Shown here piece by piece: positions 1-4,989 of a DNA stretch of 5,699 bases. Under the pieces are notes generated by a model. It was not told where the DNA came from. It did not search any database and was given only the letters and a program-made list of their open reading frames with translations. Where the stretch lies: contig JALOSN010000139.1 of assembly GCA_025458415.1 (NCBI GenBank), forward strand, positions 1 to 5,699, written 5' to 3'. Positions within the stretch are counted from its first letter, which is position 1. Each line of letters begins with the position of its first letter. Made by a program: the position numbers and the translations under genes. This DNA comes from Hydrogenophaga sp. (GTDB taxonomy: Bacteria > Pseudomonadota > Gammaproteobacteria > Burkholderiales > Burkholderiaceae_C).

Positions 1-71
1 GCGTCGGCCGCACCGGCCATCAGGGGCAGGCTGGTCAGGGCAGCGGCCCATCCGCGGAACATCAGGCGCAT
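1..71 (-). CDS. Exported protein, N-terminal fragment (cut by window edge)
   Basis: Only the first 23 codons are visible. The ATG at 71-69 is preceded by a strong ribosome binding site, GAAGGA (79-84), with a 7-base spacer, so the start is well supported. The peptide begins MRLMFRGW, continues with an alanine/leucine-rich hydrophobic stretch and ends MAGAAD. This is a classic signal peptide with a likely signal peptidase I site after GAA, so the product should be periplasmic or outer-membrane. It starts 26 bases after the stop of the chorismatase gene on the same strand and is probably cotranscribed with it. Pigment clusters of this type contain envelope proteins, for example LolA-like carriers, but nothing visible here identifies the family. 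The existence of the gene is fairly sure; its function is unknown. Confidence 0.72.
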   Translation of the reverse strand, partial: MRLMFRGWAAALTSLPLMAGAAD

Positions 72-78
72 GTCGGGT

Positions 79-84
79 TCCTTC
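79..84 (-). promoter_or_regulatory. Ribosome binding site of the edge gene
   Basis: GAAGGA on the minus strand, 7 bases before the ATG at 71. It is one of the two clearest Shine-Dalgarno matches in the window. It is the main evidence that the short partial frame at the left edge is a real gene. Confidence 0.65.
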
Positions 85-97
85 GTGGCGTCCAGGT

Positions 98-1090
98 TCA
101 ACAGGGCAAGGCGCCCCAGGCCTCAATCTCGACCAGCAGGTCTTCCCGGCAGACGTCGGCCTGCACGCACAGCAACGAGGCGTCCGGGCAACGCTCACCC
201 AGCACCTGGCGCACGGCCGCCAGATCGCCGGCATGACGGATGTAGACCCGCAGGCCCAGTCGGTCCAGGCGAAACGACTGGCGTGCGCGACGGCGGGCAT
301 TGGCCTGCGCGATCACCGCTTCCAGATTGTCCACGGTCTCGCGGCACTGGGCCGCCGCATCGCCGGGGTGCACGGTTTCATGCCCCACGATGCTGGCCGT
401 TCCCGAGATGAACAGCCACTCCTGACCGGGCGGATGGACCAGGGCCGCACGCGCAAAGGTGGGGCTGCGCGGGCCGTACTGCGGCGGATAACGGAAGGCA
501 CTGACCTGGCGCGGATTTTCGATCGGGACAGCGGCTGTGGGGCCAGCCAGGAAGGCCACCGACAGCGGGCCACCGCACACCCCCAGCGCACAGGCGGCCG
601 GCACCCGGCCCACGACCGAGCGGGCGGCCGACTCGAAGCCCCGGGCACGTCCCATGTTGAAGCGCCGGTAGCGCTCCAGACCCGCCTCCTGTCCATGGAT
701 GTCGGGCAGGTAGTTCCAGACCCGCCACAGATGCGGCAGGCCCTGGCTGTCCAGCAGGGCAAACAGCTGCTGGTAGGCGTGCTCGGCCGCCTGCTCCAGC
801 CGTGACGCGCCGGGCCTGCAGTCCAGCGCCGACTCGTCCACCTCCACCAGCCCGAACAGCAGGTCGCCCACGCGGCGCCAGCGCAGCCCGCCGGCCGAGC
901 CCGACGTCGATGGGCCGGTCGCTTGCCAGGTCTCCCACCAGCCGGCCCGGTGTTCGCCCAGAACCGGTGCCCGCACACGCTGGCAGGGCCAGTCGGCGGC
1001 CAGGTCGTGAGCTGCGGCGAGGACGAACCCGCCCAGCACCGCCCGTGCGTCCGCCGGCGGCATCGGGGTGGCCAGAAGTTCGAGGGTCAC
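98..1090 (-). CDS. xanB2: XanB2-like chorismatase (chorismate to hydroxybenzoate)
   Basis: A 330-residue protein of the FkbO/Hyg5/XanB2 chorismatase family, often mis-annotated as 'pteridine-dependent deoxygenase-like'. Family members cleave chorismate; XanB2 types release 3- and 4-hydroxybenzoate, used for xanthomonadin pigment and for ubiquinone. Recognisable blocks are RVWNYLPDIHG (123-133) with GLERYRRFNMGR (137-148), SAFRYPPQYGPRS (197-209), FISGTASIVGHETVHPGD (227-244) and a RidA-like C-terminal block with CVQADVCREDLLVEIEAWG (308-326). Glu321 and Glu323 in that last block are candidates for the conserved catalytic acid; this is inferred without an alignment. Length fits the family and the protein looks cytosolic. 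The start is GTG at 1090, overlapping the TGA of the halogenase gene as GTGA, so translation is probably coupled; an in-frame ATG at 1063 is less likely. Family assignment is strong. Whether the product is 3-HBA, 4-HBA or both cannot be read from the sequence. Confidence 0.88.
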   Translation of the reverse strand: MTLELLATPMPPADARAVLGGFVLAAAHDLAADWPCQRVRAPVLGEHRAGWWETWQATGPSTSGSAGGLRWRRVGDLLFGLVEVDESALDCRPGASRLEQAAEHAYQQLFALLDSQGLPHLWRVWNYLPDIHGQEAGLERYRRFNMGRARGFESAARSVVGRVPAACALGVCGGPLSVAFLAGPTAAVPIENPRQVSAFRYPPQYGPRSPTFARAALVHPPGQEWLFISGTASIVGHETVHPGDAAAQCRETVDNLEAVIAQANARRRARQSFRLDRLGLRVYIRHAGDLAAVRQVLGERCPDASLLCVQADVCREDLLVEIEAWGALPC

Positions 1091-2451
1091 CGCGCGGCTT
1101 GCAGTGCGGGGGCCGGCGCCTGCCCGATGTTGAACCGGCGCCGTTTCCAGGCACGGTAGGCGCGACGCGGCTGGAACAGGTTGTTGATGTAATAGACCAG
1201 CTTGAACAGCCGCACCGAGGTCCAGATCGGCGTGCGGCCATAGATGTCCCCGGCCAGCACCGACAGCAGGGCCTCCTTCATGCGCAGGATGTTGCGGGGC
1301 TCCATCAGCAGGTCGCGCATGATGGGGTTGGTCATGCGGTAGATGAACCAGGAAAACACCGCCGGCCCCTTGCGCGCCACCCGGTCGTAGGCCTTGAGGG
1401 CGGCCTTGGCCTGCCGTGGATCGCGCAGGCAGGTGTCGATGGCTTCGGCCGCTGCCACACCGCCCTGCATGGCCAGCATGACCCCGGACGAGAACACCGG
1501 GTCGACAAAGGCAAAGGCATCACCCAGCAGCACATGGTTCGGGCCGTGGTTGCGCTCGGCGGCGTAAGAGAAGTTGCCCGTGCCCTCGGCCTCGCTGACC
1601 AGGCGGGCCGAAGCCAGCCGCTCGGCCAGGGCGGGGCACATCGCGATGCCGTCCAGCAGGAACTGCTGCAACGATCGCCCGCCGCGGGTCTTCATGAAAT
1701 ACGGCCACGACACCATGCCGACGCTGGTCACGCCGTCGGTCAGCGGAATGAACCAGAACCAGCCGTGCTCGAACCAGAACACGGTGATGTTGCCTTCGGC
1801 CGCACCAGCATGGCGACGGGCGCCGCTGAAGTGGGCGTAGACCGCGGCACTCGTGTGGTGCGGATTGCGGTGCTTGGTGCCCTGACGGCTGGCCAGAAAG
1901 GTGTCCCGTCCGGACGCGTCAACCAGGAAACGCGCACGCCAGCGACGCACCTGGCCGTCGGCATCCAGCGCATGCACCCGCACCTGCTGCCCGTCGATGA
2001 AGTCGACCCCGGTCGCGCGGCACCCCTGGTGCACCTCGACACCACGACGCGCCGCGTTGCGGATCAGGATGTCATCGAAGTCGGCGCGGCGCACCTGGTA
2101 GGCCCCGGGCATGGTCTTGTCCCAGGCGTCGGCAAAGGCGATCGACATGGCCCTGTCATGCCAGGGCGACACGAATTCGGCACCGGGTTTGGGCATGCCG
2201 ATGGCCCGCACCTCGTCGCCGACCCCGAGCCGCTCCAGCAACGGCAGGTTGGCCGGCAGCAGCGATTCGCCGATATGAAAGCGAGGATGCCGGTCCTTGT
2301 CGATCATCACCACGCGGTGACCTTGCTCCGCCAGCAAGGGGGCCACGGTCGAACCGGCCGGACCACCGCCGATCACCAGCACGTCACAGACCGCTTCGTC
2401 CGACGGGAGACGATCGGAAACGGCTTGTTCGTCGACAGCTGCCATGGTCAT
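1087..2451 (-). CDS. Flavin-dependent halogenase-like protein of the aryl polyene pigment cluster
   Basis: FAD-dependent protein of the tryptophan-halogenase superfamily. The open frame extends to an ATG at 2514 (475 residues; numbering below uses that form). Visible motifs are the dinucleotide-binding GGGPAG (49-54) after a hydrophobic strand, RFHIGESLLP (78-87), the halogenase signature WFWFIP (252-257, pattern WxWxIP) and the FAD-contacting GDAFAFVDPVFSSGV (331-345). Lys109 in MPKPGAEF sits where the catalytic lysine of PrnA/RebH-type halogenases is expected. The enzyme would use reduced flavin, O2 and halide to form HOX and halogenate an activated aromatic ring. With a XanB2 homologue next door, the likely substrate is the hydroxyphenyl head of an aryl polyene. 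The annotated start is ATG 2451, with ATG 2445 as alternative. Residues 1-21 are unlike the family, are partly a 12-base DNA repeat (RADTRADT), and span a TATAAT box. If the 2514 ATG is used, it directly follows the dtd stop. Confidence 0.85.
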   Translation of the reverse strand: MTMAAVDEQAVSDRLPSDEAVCDVLVIGGGPAGSTVAPLLAEQGHRVVMIDKDRHPRFHIGESLLPANLPLLERLGVGDEVRAIGMPKPGAEFVSPWHDRAMSIAFADAWDKTMPGAYQVRRADFDDILIRNAARRGVEVHQGCRATGVDFIDGQQVRVHALDADGQVRRWRARFLVDASGRDTFLASRQGTKHRNPHHTSAAVYAHFSGARRHAGAAEGNITVFWFEHGWFWFIPLTDGVTSVGMVSWPYFMKTRGGRSLQQFLLDGIAMCPALAERLASARLVSEAEGTGNFSYAAERNHGPNHVLLGDAFAFVDPVFSSGVMLAMQGGVAAAEAIDTCLRDPRQAKAALKAYDRVARKGPAVFSWFIYRMTNPIMRDLLMEPRNILRMKEALLSVLAGDIYGRTPIWTSVRLFKLVYYINNLFQPRRAYRAWKRRRFNIGQAPAPALQAAR

Positions 2452-2455
2452 TCCG

Positions 2456-2479
2456 GTATCCGCCCTTGTATCCGCTCTT
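2456..2479 (-). repeat. Two-copy 12-bp tandem repeat in the halogenase leader
   Basis: On the plus strand, gtatccgccctt (2456-2467) is followed at once by gtatccgctctt (2468-2479), with one mismatch. It lies between the candidate -10 box and the ATGs at 2451 and 2445. On the proposed transcript it is therefore in the 5' leader, just downstream of the start point. It could be an operator for a regulator binding two adjacent turns of DNA, or a chance duplication. In the longer reading frame it encodes ADTRADT. Confidence 0.6.
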
Positions 2480-2490
2480 GCAAGCGGGAA

Positions 2491-2518
2491 ATTATAGGCA
2501 GGCACCCGAGGCATTCAG
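2491..2518 (-). promoter_or_regulatory. Candidate sigma-70 promoter for the pigment genes
   Basis: A perfect TATAAT lies on the minus strand at 2496-2491. A weak -35, CTGAAT (2518-2513, three of six matches to TTGACA), stands 16 bases upstream. AT-rich hexamers are rare in this GC-rich window, which makes the match notable. Transcription would begin near 2484, giving a leader of about 30-40 bases to the ATG at 2451 or 2445. The promoter overlaps the dtd stop codon, so halogenase and chorismatase could be expressed independently of the upstream transporter and dtd genes. Confidence 0.45.
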
Positions 2519-2955
2519 GCCATGCGCAAGGGAATGGTCACCGGGCCGTCGTTGACCAGGTGCACCGCCATCTCGGCACCGAAACGTCCGGTTTCCACCT
2601 CCGGATGGCGGCTGCGTGCCAGCGCCACGAAGTGGTCGAACAGCGCGCGTCCCAGCTCCGGCGGTGCGGCTGCAGTGAACCCGGGGCGGTTCCCATGGCG
2701 GGTGTCGGCCGCCAGCGTGAACTGGCTGACGATCAGCAGGCCTCCGCCCACATCCTGCACGCTGCGGTTCATCTTGCCCTGCTCATCGCCGAAGATGCGC
2801 AGCTTCAGAATCTTCTCCAGCATGCGCTGGCAGACGGCATGGGTGTCCTGCGGCTCGGCGCACACCAGTGCCAGCAGACCGGCGCCGATCGCCCCCACCG
2901 TCTCGCCACCAACGTCCACCCGGGCGCTGGACACCCGCTGCAGCAGCACGATCAC
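2515..2955 (-). CDS. dtd: D-aminoacyl-tRNA deacylase
   Basis: A 146-residue cytosolic enzyme, full length for the family. It hydrolyses D-amino acids (classically D-Tyr) and glycine mischarged onto tRNA, recycling the tRNA. Both diagnostic motifs are present: SQFTL at 77-81, and the Gly-cisPro motif in NDGPVT at 135-140 (Gly137-Pro138), which gives chiral proofreading across the dimer interface. The N-terminus MIVLLQRVSSARV and the block GNRPGFTAAAPPE (88-100) are also typical. The start is GTG at 2955, within a GTGA overlap with the stop of the cation transporter gene. It is supported by AGAAGGA at 2962-2968 with a 6-base spacer. The TGA at 2517-2515 immediately abuts an ATG of the halogenase frame. 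Identification is secure. Confidence 0.96.
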   Translation of the reverse strand: MIVLLQRVSSARVDVGGETVGAIGAGLLALVCAEPQDTHAVCQRMLEKILKLRIFGDEQGKMNRSVQDVGGGLLIVSQFTLAADTRHGNRPGFTAAAPPELGRALFDHFVALARSRHPEVETGRFGAEMAVHLVNDGPVTIPLRMA

Positions 2956-3896
2956 TTCAGGTCCTTCTGATCATGAAAATGGGCCTCCACATCACCGGGC
3001 AGCAACTGGATGGTGGCCCGCAATCCCGGAACCGCGCTCATCAGGGCCTGTTCGACACTGATCCGCAAGGCAGCCGCCCGGCGCAGGGTCCAGTTGGGCG
3101 GCATGTGCATGTGCAGATCGACAAATCGGCGCTGGCCGGCGCGGCGCGTGCTCACATGGTCAAAACGCAGCAGGTCGGGCCGCTGCGGATCGATGAACTG
3201 CGCCAGCACCTCATCGATGCGCCTTTGCAGCTCGGGATCGAGCGCGTGGTCCATCAGACCATCGCTGGCGCGCCGGATCAGGTGCAGGCCTTCGCGCACG
3301 ATGTTGGCGGCCACCAGCAGCGCCACCACCGGGTCCAGCCAGAGCCAGCCGGTCAGGAACACCAGCCCGACGCCCAGGAGCACACCGCCAGTGGTGTAGA
3401 CATCGGTCAGCAGGTGGCGGGCATCGGCTTCCACCGCCTCGGCCCCGGCCACGCCCTGCTGCCGGTGCATGCGCGATGCCCGCAGCATCAGACCCGCCAG
3501 CAGACCATTGAGCGCCGCGCTGACCGCCGACAGGCCCAGGCCCAGACCCGGCGCCTCCAGCTCCTGGGGCTCAAGCAGCCGCCCCACCGCGGTCCAGCCA
3601 ATCGCCAGCGCCGCCCCCAGGATCAGCACACCCTCGAAGCCGCTGGAGAAATACTCCGCCTTGGTGTGTCCGTACGGGTGGTCATCGTCGGCCGGACGCT
3701 GGGCGATCGTCACCATGGCCAGGGCGAACACCGCACTGGCCAGGTTGACAAAGGACTCCAGGGCATCGGATAGCAGGCCGACCGAGCCCGTGACATACCA
3801 GGCCAGGGTCTTCAGCCCGATGGTCAGTACCGCCACCACCACCGACGCCAGCAACAGACGTCGCGGGGTCCACCACACAGAAACAGCAGAGGTCAT
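2952..3896 (-). CDS. Cation diffusion facilitator (CDF) family metal transporter
   Basis: Inner-membrane secondary transporter of the CDF family, which exports divalent metals by proton antiport. With the ATG at 3896 it has 314 residues. The open frame reaches a TTG at 3929 (325 residues, used for numbering). About six hydrophobic segments run from residue 24 to 215, followed by a cytoplasmic C-terminal domain (about 225-325) with the histidine-rich VDLHMHMPP. The TM2 block is GSVGLLSDALESFVNLASA, the TM2-TM3 loop is DHPYGHTKAEYFSS (83-96), and TM5 carries HLLTD (His172, Asp176). The TM2 metal-site pair aligns as Glu58/Asn62 rather than the His/Asp or Asp/Asp of well-studied Zn and Mn exporters, so the substrate metal is left open. 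ATG 3896 gives a short N-terminus running straight into TM1; the TTG has no visible ribosome binding site. The stop overlaps the dtd start by 4 bases. Confidence 0.92.
   Translation of the reverse strand: MTSAVSVWWTPRRLLLASVVVAVLTIGLKTLAWYVTGSVGLLSDALESFVNLASAVFALAMVTIAQRPADDDHPYGHTKAEYFSSGFEGVLILGAALAIGWTAVGRLLEPQELEAPGLGLGLSAVSAALNGLLAGLMLRASRMHRQQGVAGAEAVEADARHLLTDVYTTGGVLLGVGLVFLTGWLWLDPVVALLVAANIVREGLHLIRRASDGLMDHALDPELQRRIDEVLAQFIDPQRPDLLRFDHVSTRRAGQRRFVDLHMHMPPNWTLRRAAALRISVEQALMSAVPGLRATIQLLPGDVEAHFHDQKDLK
2962..2968 (-). promoter_or_regulatory. Ribosome binding site of dtd
   Basis: AGAAGGA on the minus strand, 6 bases before the GTG at 2955. It lies inside the last codons of the transporter gene and decides the non-ATG start of dtd. 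Confidence 0.65.
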
Positions 3897-3902
3897 GCGC
3901 AC

Positions 3903-3929
3903 ATTGTCGCCTGCCCGGACATCCGTCAA
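3903..3929 (-). promoter_or_regulatory. Possible promoter just upstream of the CDF transporter
   Basis: TTGACG (3929-3924, five of six matches to the -35 consensus) and GACAAT (3908-3903, four of six to the -10) are separated by 15 bases, shorter than the optimum. The -10 ends only 6 bases before the ATG at 3896. The transcript would be leaderless or nearly so. The TTG that opens the longest transporter frame is part of this -35 hexamer. This is a weak prediction. Confidence 0.25.
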
Positions 3930-4092
3930 GGGTTTTCAGCTGCGTCACCGGTCAACCCGGGAACCCGACCGCCGTGTCCCGCTGGACGGCGCCATCATGG
4001 GCGGTGGCATGACAGAATGCAGCACACGGGTGCGTCGTCAAGTGTCCTGCGTCGGGGGATGCCGGTATCACCAGGACCGCGGGCCTGCTGAA
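3930..4092. other. Divergent intergenic region
   Basis: Separates the minus-strand transporter from the plus-strand ankyrin gene, so promoters for both should lie in or beside it. On the plus strand ATGACA (4009-4014) resembles a -35, but no acceptable -10 follows it. TATCAC (4066-4071) resembles a -10 but lacks a partner -35. A frame open on the plus strand from 3469 through this region has no coding features and is treated as chance. No RNA gene or repeat was recognised. Confidence 0.5.
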
Positions 4093-4746
4093 ATGAACAT
4101 GCTCCGGGCTTTTTCGCTTTTCCTGTCGCTGGTGCTCTGCGGCACCGCAATCCAGGCCCAGGTCGCGCCTGGCGCAGCCGAGGCCGCGGCCTACACCGGG
4201 TTGCACGCAGCCGCACACCAGGGTGATACGGCCAAGGTCCTGCGCCTGGTCGCATCGGGCGCGGCGTTGAATGCCACCGACGGGCACGGGCGCACGCCGC
4301 TGCATGTGGCAACGCATGCCCGTCAGCTTGAGGTGATCCGCGCACTGGTGAAAGCGGGGGCCGATCCCGACAGGCTGGAGAACGACCGCTACGACGCCGT
4401 GACCATCGCATCGGTCGCGGACGACGAAGCCACGTTGAAGGTGTTGCTGGAACTGGGCGCGAGCGCGAAGCAGGTGACCAGCCGCTACGATGGCACAGCC
4501 CTGATCGCGGCGGCGCACCTGGGGCACGACGGTGTGGTGCGGCAGCTGATCGCCGCCGGTGCACCGCTGGACCATGTGAACAACCTGCATTGGACGGCGG
4601 TGATCGAGGCCATCGTGCTGGGTGATGGCGGGCCGAGGCACCAGGCGACGCTCAAGGCGCTGATCGACGCGGGGGCAAATCTGCAGCTGGCGGACCGCAG
4701 TGGTCAGACGCCGTTGGCGCTGGCGAAGGCTCGCGGGTTCCGGTGA
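4093..4746 (+). CDS. Secreted ankyrin-repeat protein
   Basis: A 217-residue protein with a signal peptide: MNMLRAF, a hydrophobic stretch to about residue 18, and AIQA-Q as the likely cleavage site near 22/23. It should be periplasmic. The rest is ankyrin repeats, about five and a half: roughly 34-60, 61-93 (best match, GRTPLHVATHARQLEVIRALVKAGAD), 94-126, 127-160, 161-198 (widened by an insert around LGDGGPRHQ), and a partial one from 199. Ankyrin repeats bind proteins; the partner is unknown, and there is no catalytic domain. The ATG at 4093 is chosen because it directly precedes the signal peptide; ATG 4099 is possible. No good Shine-Dalgarno is visible. The last repeat stops at GQTPLALAKARGFR, before its second helix, and the stop codon lies inside an inverted repeat, so the C-terminus may be truncated. 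The gene stands alone, convergent with tyrS. Confidence 0.88.
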   Translation: MNMLRAFSLFLSLVLCGTAIQAQVAPGAAEAAAYTGLHAAAHQGDTAKVLRLVASGAALNATDGHGRTPLHVATHARQLEVIRALVKAGADPDRLENDRYDAVTIASVADDEATLKVLLELGASAKQVTSRYDGTALIAAAHLGHDGVVRQLIAAGAPLDHVNNLHWTAVIEAIVLGDGGPRHQATLKALIDAGANLQLADRSGQTPLALAKARGFR

Positions 4747-4965
4747 CCGGCTCCGCTCATGTCCCCCGGCTTGGGCTGCGCCCAAGCCTCCTCCTTTACT
4801 TCGCTGCGCCGGTCACCGCTGTCACTCGTTCCGCAAACGTGCAGGAGCGCCCACAGTGGATCGCCCCCATCTCCGCAGATCGGGGCGACAGCGCGTTCTG
4901 TGCAGTGAGGTAAAGGAGGAGGTCCGGGGGACACGAACGGAACAGAGCGCGCTGGCGCCCCGATC
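4741..4965. repeat. Mosaic of nested inverted repeats between ankyrin gene and tyrS
   Basis: Several perfect or near-perfect inverted pairs are packed together. CGGTGACCGGC (4741-4751) pairs with 4808-4818, 11 of 11. GTCCCCCGG (4761-4769) plus CCTCCTCCTTTAC (4787-4799) pair with 4924-4932 and 4910-4922, 22 of 22 bases. TCGCCCCCATC (4861-4871) pairs with 4878-4888, 10 of 11, over a 6-base loop. Positions 4878-4895 pair with 4948-4965, 17 of 18. Similarity between the two large arms continues outward: 4751-4760 against 4942-4933 matches 7 of 10. The block therefore looks like two diverged copies of one 50-70 base unit in inverted orientation, as in REP/BIME-like or MITE-like elements. No transposase is nearby. 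The family is not recognised. Confidence 0.7.
4768..4797 (+). terminator. Hairpin after the ankyrin gene, possible terminator
   Basis: GGCTTGGGC (4768-4776), a three-base TGC loop, and GCCCAAGCC (4780-4788) form a perfect 9-bp, GC-rich stem 21 bases after the stop codon. It is followed by the pyrimidine tract TCCTCCTTT. The T-run is interrupted by cytosines, so the match to an intrinsic terminator is imperfect. The hairpin may instead belong to the surrounding repeat. Confidence 0.45.
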
Positions 4966-4989
4966 CCGAAGAGGCGCAGGAGCGAAAAC

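Noticed and set aside
378..1241. Minus-strand 287-codon frame overlapping chorismatase and halogenase
   Set aside because: Low-complexity Arg/Gly/Ala/Pro sequence in another frame of the real genes.
802..2970. Plus-strand open frame of 722 codons antisense to the chorismatase, halogenase and dtd
   Set aside because: Composition is that of a GC-rich shadow frame, rich in Arg, Gly, His and Gln with no recognisable domain, and it lies opposite three well-identified genes.
2868..3773. Plus-strand 301-codon frame antisense to the transporter
   Set aside because: Gln/His/Arg-rich shadow of a confidently identified CDF gene.
3897..3929. TTG start for the CDF transporter, adding 11 residues
   Set aside because: No ribosome binding site precedes it, the TTG is part of a possible -35 box, and ATG 3896 gives a normal N-terminus directly before TM1.
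3469..4092. Upstream extension of the ankyrin reading frame (total 425 codons)
   Set aside because: It runs antisense through the transporter, has no conserved features, and would bury the clear signal peptide at 4093 inside the protein.
4878..4965. Long stem-loop after tyrS as an intrinsic terminator
   Set aside because: The 52-base loop and lack of a following U-tract on the minus strand do not fit an intrinsic terminator; it is kept only as part of the repeat mosaic.
4741..4989. Hidden tRNA or small RNA gene in the tyrS-ankyrin gap
   Set aside because: No cloverleaf arms, TTCGANTC-type T-loop or CCA-bearing acceptor stem was found; the pairing is explained by inverted repeats.
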